From: Heterobilharzia americana
Lineage: Eukaryota > Platyhelminthes > Trematoda > Strigeidida > Schistosomatidae
DNA: 64,000 nt
Direction of reading: 5' to 3'
Assembly: GCA_944470555.2 (NCBI GenBank)
Contig: OX104129.1
Span: 47,215,998-47,279,997 of the forward strand
Within the stretch, counting starts at the first letter, position 1. Every line of letters begins with the position of its first letter. Below are positions 44,137-53,759 of the stretch, one piece after another. The notes under the pieces were generated by a model, which had not been told where the DNA came from, did not search any database, and saw only the letters and a list, made by a program, of their open reading frames with translations. A program made the translations under genes and the position numbers.

Positions 44137-46589
44137 CGTGGTAGTATTGGTTGTTCATCTTCACCACCTATGTCTTCTCTACGTTCACTTGAAGTCCCAA
44201 CTTCCTTCGCTGCCTCTTCTGTCAACTTGTTGGATTTCGCCTGTAGATCTTCGAGTTTGTGCCATATAATATTAGACACAAGTCATCACTGGCGAAATCC
44301 AAATCTTCTACGGTCTTTTCATCGGTTTAGCCAGCGTATCCCCCTCTTCTCGCTCCCCACTGTTTGTTGCATGATCCAGTCGACCACAATCTGGAATATC
44401 ATGGGTGATAGTAGGCAACCTTGTCTCACTCCTGTCTCCACTTCAAAAGCATCACTGAGCTTCCCATTGTGAATTACTTGGCATGTGGCGTCTTCATATA
44501 GTTGTTGAATGAGGTTGATAAAGGTTTGTGGTATTCCGTAGTATTGAAGCAGTTTCCAAATTACCTCTCGGTTGACGCTGTCAAAGGCCTTCTCAAAGTC
44601 GATGAAGTTGAGGTAAGGTAGAGAGTTGACTGACATTCTATACTCTGTTCTATGATGATGCGTAACGTGGCGTTGCAATTTGGTCCGCACATGATTTGTA
44701 CTTCCTGAAGTCAGCCAGCCTGTTCCAGTCGTAGTTTTGAATCCAGTGCATCCTTTAGCCTCTCCAGGAAGATGCGGCTCAATATTTTGCTTGCCTTGGT
44801 TAGACAGGAGAGGGATTCCGCGCCAGTTCTTGCAAACACTGAGGTCTCCCTTCTTCTGCAGTTTGACAAGGTAACCCTTCTTGCAATCAATGGGCAGGTA
44901 CCTTCCCTTCCTTCCACACCTTCTGCAACAGTGGTAAAAGTGAGCATGCCCGCTGTTGTCTCTACGTCTGTTCTCAGTGCTTCTGGCGGGATTCCATCTG
45001 GTCCTACTGCTTTCCCACATTTCAGTAACTTTATGGCGCTCAGAACTTCGACTTCTGTTGGGGGATTTATGTTCACTGGTAGTTCTGTGGCTGGGCTGCA
45101 GGTGGTATTTCTGGACGAAGTGCAGATGGTGGTCGATTCAAGAGCTTCTTGAAGTGGTCTGCCCATTGTTTCCTTTGTTTCTCTTCTTTCGTAATTAAAT
45201 TTCTGTCATCATCTTTTATTGGTTTCATGTGTGTTGATCTCTTCCCTGCTAGATAGTAACCTGGTTATTTGATACAATGTTGTCAGGTCCTTGTCTCTCC
45301 TATCACCAGCCTGTTCTGCTTCACTTGCCAATGTGTCGTAGAAGTGTCTTTTGTCTTTGCGCGCACTCTTCTTCACTTCTTTGTCCAGTGTTTTATACAT
45401 TGTACTCAGTTCCTCTTCTCGTTGTTCATCCCTGCACTGCACTGACTCGTCTTCTGCTTCACCATCCTCCTCTCCCTCATCTATCAGCTTCCAGGTATCC
45501 ATCGAGATCCATTCCTTATCTTCTTTCTTCTTCCTTCCTAATACAGTTATGCAGGTTGCTTACCACATCTCTTTCACTGAGTTCCAGTGTTCTTCCACAC
45601 AGTTTTCTTCAGGGATGTTGCTCTATATCTCCCATTTTGTCTTGATGGCTGGCTGTCGTGAAGATTTCCTTTGTAGTTTCATCCTTCAGTCTCCGAGTGT
45701 TGTACTTGAACTGCGGTCTATCATCAACTTCGTTGAAGGCTTTTAACTTGGTTTGAAAGGTTCCTTGCACCAGATAGTGGTCCGAGTCTATATCTGCTCC
45801 TCTTCTTGACCTTGTGTCCAGTGGGCTGGCTGTGTCTCCACTTTCTTCACATTGAGATAAAGTCGATCTGATTTTTGGTGTGTCCTGGTGTTTGGTGAAA
45901 TCCATGTCGCCTTGTGGATATCCTTGTACTTGAACACAGTACCTCCAATCACCAAATCGTTGAATGCACAGAACTCTGCAAACAATTCTCCATTCTCGTC
46001 CATCACCTCACCGAGCGCTTCTCGACCCATGGTTAGCTCTCTTCCTGTGTTGTCCCTTCCCAGTTTGGCGTTCATGTCGCCCATTAGAATTTTGATATCA
46101 CCAACTGAGGTCTTGCCCAGTGTTGATTGAAGTTGTCTGTAGAATTCCTTCTTTTTCTCTTGCTCTGCATTATTTGTAGGAGCACAGCGTAGCATTGTAT
46201 GATTGTGGCCTTTCTTCCTTTTGAGTTGAATCTTGCTGTCATGATCCTGGAGGAGATTGGTTCCCATTGCATGAGGGCCTTCGATGCTGTTGGGGACATC
46301 ATGATAGCCACTCCATAACTCAGTGTGCTCGTGGTTGTGATCTGGGTGACAATATCGGAGTAGATTATTGATTCTCCATGTCCCCACGCTTACTTTCGCT
46401 TTCGTCGAGGGAGAGAAGACACATCGGCCAATTGGCTTCTTGAAGGCTTTCAACAACTGGCGTCATTTTGCTTCTCCGATTCCAGTGAGGAATAATTTTG
46501 TTTTCATTTTTTATATTTCGTTTGTGCTTTGAAGTTTCTTTAGCTTTTAGATTTGTTTTATGAGGTAGGGTTGCTAGCCCTATGCCCAA
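43215..46589 (-). pseudogene. RTE endonuclease-reverse transcriptase, multiply broken
   Basis: Minus-strand pieces in order: MGIGLATLPHKTNL near 46580, MGDMNAKLGRDNTGRELTMG near 46050, LGEVMDENGELFAEFCAFND near 45990 (the part missing in copy 1), RRGADIDSDHYLVQGTF near 45800, GKAVGPDGIPPEALR near 45020, LNFIDFEKAFDSVNREV near 44610, VRQGCLLSPMIFQIVVDW near 44400. The catalytic region near 44300 reads FASDD, with an extra residue relative to FADD. Many frameshifts make it non-functional. Confidence 0.88.
43651..44057 (-). repeat. Tandem duplication inside LINE copy 3 (period about 200 bp)
   Basis: AGTCTCTCAACCAT recurs at 43651 and 43851. Both units run through GAAAATCCGAATCTT, CTGAGTGCAGA, GCCTGTCTTGCT and GTAGTTGAAAC. 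Copy 1 has a single unit. The two units differ at many positions. Confidence 0.8.
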
Positions 46590-46653
46590 CCTTCCCTCTT
46601 AATGGGGGCTTAAGACGGGCTAGTAACTAGTGAACTAGTTAACCAGGCGAGGT

Positions 46654-46785
46654 TGTGGAGTTGAATATTTGGATTAAACAGCTGTCCAGTGCTCCAAGGT
46701 TTCCAATGCTCCCCCCCCCCCCCAACTGATGTTTGTGTATGCTGAGTATCAATTTGAAGAATCACGGAATCCTCACAAATCCCCA
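46654..46785 (+). mobile_element. Family B SINE, 3' part, resumed after LINE copy 3
   Basis: Starts with the target duplication TGTGGAGTTG, then the ribozyme 3' half (TGGATTAAACAGCTGTCCAG) and tail CAACTGATGTTTGTG, ending near CCTCACAAATCCCC. A run of 13 C lies at 46711-46723. Confidence 0.85.
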
Positions 46786-47699
46786 AATCTAATTATTATT
46801 TCGTTAATTATTAGTGATGAACACTGAGTTAACTAGGCTGATTAGAAAAAGTGTAAATAGAAAGACTCTGTGTTAACCTTTTTTGCCTCTTCTACGGCGC
46901 ATTTTGTATGGATAGTATGATCGGATAAAAGTTGTAGAGTGAAATAACAACAACAACTACCTTTCCTAAGGAGAACAGTAAACAGGAAAATGTTTCAACT
47001 GGTTTACGGTGAAGCTAAAAGCAAACGTGTGTATATATTTAGCATAAATAGATTTTGGATTAAACACTGTAACGGTTAACCAAGTACACAGATAAACAAA
47101 TGTAAAAATGTGTCTATTTGCTCGCTCACACACACACACACATACATGTTTGCACGTATCTCCGCTTGTAAGCATGATTTATCACACTTAACATCACCAA
47201 ATCCTTAAGTGTTCAGCGCATTACTTCATCGTGCGCATAGCATGTGTTTTGTAGTGTTGTAGACTGTATGGATGATACCGGGAGACGATAAGATGAACAC
47301 TTCACTAGTCCTGTAAAATAGATTATACCAGTTCACGTGTTCAGAAGAAATGTATGTATGATGTGTTAGATTATGTATTTAGCTAGCATGACATGTATAA
47401 GACAGCTTTAATTAGAAATAGTGTTCCATTTTCACGTCACTCGGGGTACTGTTGATATGTCTTTTGAGTAGCACATATGATTCAGCATGAGAAGAATACT
47501 ACTCACATGATTGTACATAAGTAATATGACTGTGTGAAGCAACTCATAATAACGGTAATTAGATTATGATCAATTCATATAAATATTTATGCTGATTTGC
47601 GTACCATTGTCGGTAGATATGTGTGTGCGTGTGGATGTGAATATGTTGTATGTGCATACGGTTACCGGTGTTTAGAGAAGATGATTGTTTTCTTCTGTC
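46786..47699. other. Non-coding, short CA repeats
   Basis: CA run near 47128-47142. No exon or other repeat. Confidence 0.4.
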
Positions 47700-47880
47700 A
47701 TTCAATTAGTTTGTAGCAGTGAAGTCAGTGATACGTGTTTCGTTCTAGTTGGAACTCATCAGCTTGACTTAACTGCATCCTAGCGGGGATTGTTGTTCCC
47801 ACCGAAACTGGAGCTGACCACCCATCGTTTCAAACACTGGAGCGGTATCCAGTACGCCAATAAGATGCAACAGACACCTC
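47700..47880 (-). mobile_element. Family A (Smalpha-like) SINE, core-intact hammerhead
   Basis: Minus-strand head CTTATTGGCGTACTGGATAC, weak B box, ribozyme 47725-47767. Confidence 0.75.
47725..47767 (-). ncRNA. Hammerhead ribozyme (family A) with altered stem II
   Basis: CTGATGA and GAAA intact. Stem II is GTTC/GAAC, four perfect pairs, where the family has GTCC/GGAC, so one pair changed on both sides. The triplet is ATC and stem I (CAAG/ACTG) pairs poorly next to the core. Confidence 0.6.
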
Positions 47881-47954
47881 TTGTGCAACGCGTATCAGAC
47901 ATTATTTATTGATACTTGTGATTCCTCATTGTTATACGGCATCGAATTGCTCAA

Positions 47955-48045
47955 GACGGACTTAGCAACTCCGAAGAAACAGGTATCCAGTGCTTCTAGA
48001 TTTCCAGTAGTTCTTCAACTGATGTCATTTCGTGGGGAACATCAA
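47955..48045 (+). mobile_element. Family B 3' fragment
   Basis: GAAGAAACAGGTATCCAGTG, then TTCAACTGATGTCATTTCGT, matches the ribozyme end and tail. Confidence 0.65.
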
Positions 48046-49009
48046 TCAGTCCTCGAAATACCTACCTGCATTAGGCATTTGAACATTTCCAATTGCTGTA
48101 TATGATTTTCATTACCTTATTCTCTCGATGACATCTAAGGCTTATCATCAATATACTGAGAGTTCCTTTTGCACATTATAATGCTTATAATCACTATTAT
48201 CTACATTCCACTTGCCAGTAGTCAAGTTTTACTCTTACTAACTAACTACAAAGTACATAGAGACACACTTTACACATACTTGTTGCCACTGTTACTAAAA
48301 TTAGTAACTCTGGGGTGATCACTACACCGAATATCATTACTATTATCGTTATTATTATTACCATTATTATTATATCTGCATCTACATAGTTTGCCAGAGT
48401 GGGAAACAAACACGATTCCAAACACCCTGTCTATTGTATACTTCTCTTTCGCTTCAGCTTACCTACCTACGTCGACCCCCCTCCCTCCCTGCCTTCCTAC
48501 CTACCTATACATATACACACATACAAACTACGTACACACTAAAAGAACAATAAAAGCTAATACTACTCAACATGCCAAAACAATAAAGTGGGAATTACAA
48601 CTAACTGTTCAACTGACCAACTAGTTAACCGAAACACCCATTTAGTTACCGTGGTGATGAGCTCAACAATAATAAATCAAGTAATTCTCCAACGTATTTC
48701 CAATAATCTAAGAGAAAAACTTTTTCTCTCAATAAAAATCAAAGTAAAATTCTTTTTTATAATGAGCGGAGAGGAAATATGAAAAGTCTGCTTGACGGAT
48801 GGCAAACAATAAAGGTTTTTGAGTGGGTGAAGTATTGAAAAGACACTAATATATGCATACTTATCTATCTATATTAGTGAATACATTTCTTAAAATGGTG
48901 TCTGTTACACTCATGTACACTTGAATAAATGAACAGACAAGTTTAAAAGTACAACCAAGAAGTGTTGGTAACTGATGATTGTTATGGCTTTCTACAACAA
49001 TAACAACAA
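48046..49009. other. Non-coding; ATT-rich patch
   Basis: ATT repeats at about 48331-48375 and a CCT/ACCTACC-rich tract at 48460-48520. No exon or named family. Confidence 0.4.
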
Positions 49010-49205
49010 AAAATTATGATTTGATTTGGAGGTTTATGGGGAATTATTGGCTCAAAGGTATTGCTTTCTCTGTGAAACCTGAAGCCCCTGCCTGAGGTCG
49101 ATCCATGGCGTGGTCGTGGGTGCATACTGTTGAGGAGTCGCAAACTACTCTGATAGTTTTTTTTCCGACTGATTTCAGTTGGTAGGGAATACCAACTCGA
49201 AAAAT
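49010..49205. mobile_element. Family B inverted chimera
   Basis: Minus-strand 3' end (GGAGGTTTATGGGGAATTAT) joins a plus-strand head (AACCTGAAGCCCCTGCCTGA to TACTGTTGAGGAGTCGCAAA), where the ribozyme is cut off. A tail remnant GACTGATTTCAGTTGG follows. Confidence 0.65.
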
Positions 49206-50017
49206 GTATATTTCCTAAGTGAACTGTTAGAAATAAATTTTCTGCTTGAGAGGACTGGTCATCCAATTGCAGAAATAGGCTAAAAAACCCAATATGGTAT
49301 TGCACTCTACAAAAGGAAGATATATCATTAAAAATCTGTCTTGCTTGTCTTACCGGGGAATGGCTGTGATCTGCCGATAGGAAATGCTTGCTTAGTCGAA
49401 GTTTTCATAAGTGGTTGTATTCTGCAGTTTAAGGTGTATCTGGATGAATGCTTTTTTCCACAAATTCAACGTCAGTAACATCACCATGGATATTTTTCTT
49501 TCCATATGGAATAGGAAATATGCCTCGTATGTTTCATAGATGAAATCAACTATTTTACTACTTCATTTCATGATATGATCTTCTCGATGGGATTGACTGT
49601 AGTAATACAACCTCTACGTATTACCTTATATAAAATAATAACAACGAAAACCACAAGGAGGCAACCCTGGCTTGATTGACTCTACTCTTCTGATACTTCT
49701 AGTTTAAGCTGTGTGCTTTATCACCTATAATTTTGAAGGGGAGATGACAGACAGTGTCTGACAGTGAATATATTGTAACATGATAATTTCATACGCCGTT
49801 TGGCATTTCAGAGATCCAGTATCAATGATAGGTATTCATCTTCATTGTTGACTAAGTTCACCTAGAAAATCGCCAGTGTTTCAGAATACATGAGATTATA
49901 ATTCATTGGAATATTTTCCAGTGAACTCATCAATCCAAGGATAAGTGTGATTATCCTCATAAAAAAAGCGCTTTTTATTGTTAATGGATCAATAAAATAT
50001 GACGGATATAAACTTAT
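49206..50017. other. Non-coding, no recognised feature
   Basis: No feature assigned. Confidence 0.4.
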
Positions 50018-50550
50018 CATTTTGACTATCTGAGATAGCCATGGTTTGAAAGACTAGGGTTTATACTGGTGATGACTGATGATAAAGTGAAAATTTGAAC
50101 CGCCGCCGGATTCCAACCAGAGACCACAGGGTTTCCGGTCTGATGCTATACAAACTCACCTACCTATCAGAGCCAACTGCTCACAACACCGCGATTTCAC
50201 TTCAATCAACATGGGTTTTACCCAACGACTATCATGTGAATTCGTCGTGATGCGTTACTACCGCTCGATCGTATTCACACTGGTTACCCACTCACGAATT
50301 CTCATCTCGATCGAAATGTAACTGAATTAGAGATGGGGAGGATGATATTGATTATCATTTTGACTATCTGAGGTAGGCAAGTTTTGTCGGTGAAGTGAAA
50401 TACAAATCTGGTTAGTAGTTGGACCTCGTATGTAAGTGAGTTGGTAGGGCATTGGGTTGGTGACCCGGTGGTCGGTGGTTCGAGTATGGTGGTGGTCCAG
50501 ATTCTCATTTCACCCTCAACCATCACCCAGTATGGATATAAACTTGCTGT
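50018..50550. mobile_element. Family C composite element, copy 2
   Basis: Outer end TTGACTATCTGAGATAGCCA, a minus-strand tRNA-like module (about 50095-50170, diverged), a central unique part, an internal TTGACTATCTGAGGTAGG, then a plus-strand tRNA-like module (about 50425-50490, ACCTCGTATGTAAGTGAGTTGG and GGTTCGAGTATG). From about 50125 to 50545 it is nearly identical in reverse complement to the 62 kb copy. Confidence 0.8.
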
Positions 50551-51094
50551 AATCTGGCCTGAAACCACTAACTGGATAGGAAAAGATTCGATATTAGACA
50601 GTTGGGCTTTATCAGTCAGACGTTTTGAATGATTCGGCTGCCATGTTTGTTGGTGTTTGTCTTTAGAGTGTTTCTACTATACTGAGTGAACTGGTATCCC
50701 CTCTGGACGTCCAAACCTGAATCCCATAAGTCTTCAGTGTAGCATTTCACTCCTGATATATTTGAATCCATATGAAGCCTATTTTCCACTAGGTGTTTCC
50801 TAGTAATCTTATCCAGCCACCTATAATCTGTCAGAAAACATCAGAATGATGAGTCTTTCAGTTTAGCGACTACGTTAAGAACTGAGTTAGGTCTTAGGGA
50901 CTAGTCAATATGACTCTGGCTACTCTTGACTGACTAATCACTGTGATATTTTTTACAGTATGATGTTGATATAATGAGGCGGATAATTCAAGGAGTTGAA
51001 ACCTTAATTTAGAATGCTCTTTATGTGACAAAATCTCTTGAAGGAGACTATCAAAATGTATGCGGGAGGTAAGAACGTTTGCATATGGTAATAA
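50551..51094. other. Non-coding, no recognised feature
   Basis: No feature assigned. Confidence 0.4.
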
Positions 51095-51275
51095 TGGATA
51101 GTGGCTAGCAGTGGAACCCAGGACACGTGTTTCGTCCTGTTTGTTTGGGGCTCTTCAGTCGGTCGTGCCTGCCTCCCAATGAGTGATGTTATTCTCACTA
51201 TGACTTGAACCCAGGACCGGTTGTCTCAAGCACCAGAGGATTATGTACCAGACCACTGGGTGACGACAGCCACTT
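51095..51275 (-). mobile_element. Family A (Smalpha-like) SINE, hammerhead with expanded loop
   Basis: Minus-strand head CCAGTGGTCTGGTACATAAT, B-box GGGTTCAAGTC, ribozyme 51118-51164 with core CTGAAGA, GAAA and GTC. Stem II GCCC/GGAC carries one mismatch and its loop is longer than usual (CAAACAAACA). Confidence 0.8.
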
Positions 51276-51419
51276 TTTGTGAGACGGGTTTAGTTTCTTA
51301 TGCTGCTGGTTGTACTATCCCGTCGTCTTCTGGATCGCACTGGTCGGTCTCTGTTAGCGTATGGGCTCCCATTCGGATGTCCCAATATTGAATATAGTTT
51401 CGGCTTCGAAGTATTGACA

Positions 51420-51510
51420 GATAGTGGTTGACAGTGGAATCTATGGCATATTTTTCGTCCTGTTTGGAAACTATCAGTTGCGTATACCTGCCTCCCAGTG
51501 TATGTTTTAC
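51420..51510 (-). mobile_element. Truncated family A hammerhead fragment
   Basis: Minus-strand CAACTGATAGTTTCCAAACA, then GGACGAAAAATATG. Core CTGATAG; inactive. Confidence 0.65.
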
Positions 51511-51944
51511 TGGTAAATATTATCTTATGGATTAGATTTTCCAGCCCTAACTATTTCACCATCATTCAGACTGCAGGCAACACATGGAAGTTCAACTGAC
51601 CTTGACCTAATTTATCGATAGGGCTATTATGATGTAAGTAGGCCATAAAAGTCTGTTATCTTCGTGATATAAACAAATAAGTCTGAACTTCATAACCATC
51701 TGGCGACTTTATTTTCATTCTAATTGTTAGCTGAGTTAATTTCCATAAATCTGTCTGACAGAAATTAGGGGGATCGATGAAATTATACATTATATTTTTT
51801 ATGATGGATAGATTGTAGGACTGAATTGCTGTGTTAGTCCCATCATGAAAATTATCTGAAGAAAGAAAGCACAATGAACTTCACTAATTTACATGAGATA
51901 TATATTAAGGCTACTTTTGTGTAGTTTAGACCAAGATAATATAC
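51511..51944. other. Non-coding, no recognised feature
   Basis: No feature assigned. Confidence 0.4.
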
Positions 51945-52235
51945 ATGAAGTAGGGATTTATTGGCATTTGTCATGAACTGATATCAGTTGAATAAAGATA
52001 GCACTGTATCGTGAACTGAATGAAGTAGGAAACTGTGAACTATTGGATTTTGACCCAGTGGCTCAATGGCAATTTGCTGGCCGTGGAATCTGGAGGCCTT
52101 GTCTGGATTCGATCCCTAGCAAAGTCATCGGAGTTCACTTCACTGAGGACGAAACATTTATCCAGTGAGCTTCCCAAGCTTTCCCTGTTTACACCAGTTC
52201 ATGATGGATACAACCTTAAAAACAAACCTTGAACT
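51945..52235 (+). mobile_element. Family B SINE with internally deleted ribozyme
   Basis: Head CCCAGTGGCTCAATGGCAAT, B-box GGATTCGATCCC, then CACTGAGGACGAAACATTTA with TCCAGTG. CTGAGGA runs directly into CGAAA: stem II is missing, as if 14 bp were lost between two GGA copies. Tail complete. Confidence 0.8.
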
Positions 52236-52249
52236 ATTTTACTGTATAG

Positions 52250-52580
52250 TACCCATAAGTAACATGCTTCCAGATAGGTTTCTCGAAGTTCTAATGAGAA
52301 GTCAGAAGTGAAGCAGATGCCAACTGAAGACCTTGGGTGGTAGTCACGCTATATTGTGAATTAATAGAAGTAGGAAACTGTGGATTATTGAACTTCAGCC
52401 CAGCGTTCATCATGAAACCTGACGGTCCTACCTGAGCTCAATCCCTGGTGGGGCTGGATTGTGGTTACGTACTGCTGAGGAGTCCCATATTAGGACGAAA
52501 CAACTGTCCAGTGCTTTTAGGTTCTCAATGGTCCTAGAAGTATTGTCAGTCCCGTAATGAATATCACCCTCAAAAAATAA
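52250..52580 (+). mobile_element. Family B SINE, full length, intact ribozyme
   Basis: 5' segment GTAACATGCTTCCAGA, GAAGTTCTAATGAGAAGTC and GTGGTAGTCACGCTATATTG equivalents, an eroded head (CAGCCCAGCGTTCATC), B-box GAGCTCAATCCC, ribozyme 52470-52513, tail to about 52575. Tandem, same orientation, with the preceding copy. Confidence 0.85.
52470..52513 (+). ncRNA. Hammerhead ribozyme, type I (family B), predicted active
   Basis: Stem I TACTG/CAGTG (four Watson-Crick pairs plus G-U), core CTGAGGA (fits CUGANGA), stem II GTCC/GGAC perfect with loop CATATTA, GAAA, stem III ACA/TGT with a 2-nt loop AC, then the GTC cleavage triplet before CAGTG. Every conserved base is present. Best ribozyme candidate in the window. 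Confidence 0.8.
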
Positions 52581-53199
52581 GCCACTAACTCTATTGTCTC
52601 TAATAGCACACAAATCACTATGACGCTGATATTCCCACAGTTTTTCACTTTACTAATCTTTTAACTGTAATTAATTCACAAATGTATCGTTGTATTTAGT
52701 TGTGTGCGTAACCTTGAAAAAGCGAGAGAGATAGATTGTGAGAATGGATGATTAAGCAAGTGAATGATTGATTGATCGATCGACTGCTGATTACTGATTG
52801 ACTGACTGACTGACAAAACATTGTACATATGACTTAAATAAAAGTGAAATCAATCTAAATTTAGGGTTGTGTGAATATCGTACTGTGAGATTTTTCTAAA
52901 AAATAATCACTGAAATTTATTCAATAGGCAGACTTAATAAGATCTTTGGAAATAATGAGAATACCTTAAGGCAGTTAGTCGGTCAGTAATTACATCTTTA
53001 TTGGAATCCACATCATTTTGATGTGTCTGTGTGTGAGAGAGAGAGAGTTAGACAGAAAGAGAGTGATTGATGAAGAAAGAATAAGTGAAGCCAAACAGAA
53101 AAATAAATAAACTGAACTAGATTATTTCTATAAACTAGTAAATATCTTCAACAAACGAGTACAGGAAGGGCTCATCGATTATCCCCTATAACTCTCACA
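52581..53199. other. Non-coding; simple repeats
   Basis: GATT/GACT-rich patch at about 52765-52815 and a short GA run near 53035. No exon. Confidence 0.4.
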
Positions 53200-53290
53200 A
53201 TGTATTAACAGGTTACCTGGCTGTAGGTGGAGACCAGACACCTGTTTCATCCCATTTGGGACTCATCAGCGGGATCCTGTTCATTCCGTT
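53200..53290 (-). mobile_element. Truncated family A element with intact-core hammerhead
   Basis: Only the ribozyme and short flanks remain. The tRNA-like head is missing. Confidence 0.7.
53232..53274 (-). ncRNA. Hammerhead ribozyme (family A), core intact
   Basis: Minus strand: CTGATGA; stem II GTCCC/GGGAT (5 pairs, one G-U) with loop AAAT; GAAA; stem III ACA/TGT with loop GG; GTC. Stem I CCCG/TGGT gives three pairs including G-U. Activity possible but stem I is short. Confidence 0.65.
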
Positions 53291-53439
53291 ACACTTCTCT
53301 TGTTATGTGTATAACACAGGAAAAAAGTATTATTTACTGGAAGGCATTTCCAGCTGAATCGAATGCTCATAATCAAATCAAGAAAGCTGTGCAACTGCCT
53401 AGTCTGCATTTCATCAGTTCGGAGGTTTTAGGAAACTGT

Positions 53440-53600
53440 TTGACTTCAGGGTAGTATCTATCAGGGAATAACATCAGTTTTAGATCCATCGAAAACCTGA
53501 GAAGTCTAGGAAGCTGATTCCTAGGAGTGTAAGACCCACAGCCTCATCAGAGCTAGGACCCAAGGCCATCAAGTTCTACTGTTTTTCATTGTTTAATATA
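53440..53600 (-). repeat. Degenerate family B element
   Basis: Weak match: GACTTCAGGGTAGTATCTAT, ATCGAAAACCTGAG, then CCTCATCAGAGCTAGGACCC. Ribozyme core not conserved. Confidence 0.45.
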
Positions 53601-53738
53601 CCCGGAATTGGTGTTACGTCATTCCTACAACATTTGTCAGATGTGAGTTCGAGGAAGAAATCTTCTGTTATCAACCTCTCTCTCCACCCATATAAATTCT
53701 TGTTAAAGTTGTTGCTCTATTCCATCTTATAGTGTTAC

Positions 53739-53759
53739 TGTGTGTGTGTGTGTGTGTGT
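53739..53759. repeat. TG microsatellite
   Basis: Uninterrupted TG units. Confidence 0.9.

Larger units (their letters stand above)
43205..46653 (-). mobile_element. RTE-clade retrotransposon, copy 3 (full length, decayed)
   Basis: Runs leftward from the 5' end (CCTGGTTAACTAGT on the minus strand near 46640) to the 3' end with a TAATAATAATAACG tail at 43205. Flanked by TGTGGAGTTG at 43195-43204 and 46654-46663, a clear target duplication. It inserted into the ribozyme core of a family B SINE. It carries an internal tandem duplication of about 200 bp near its 3' end. Confidence 0.92.
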
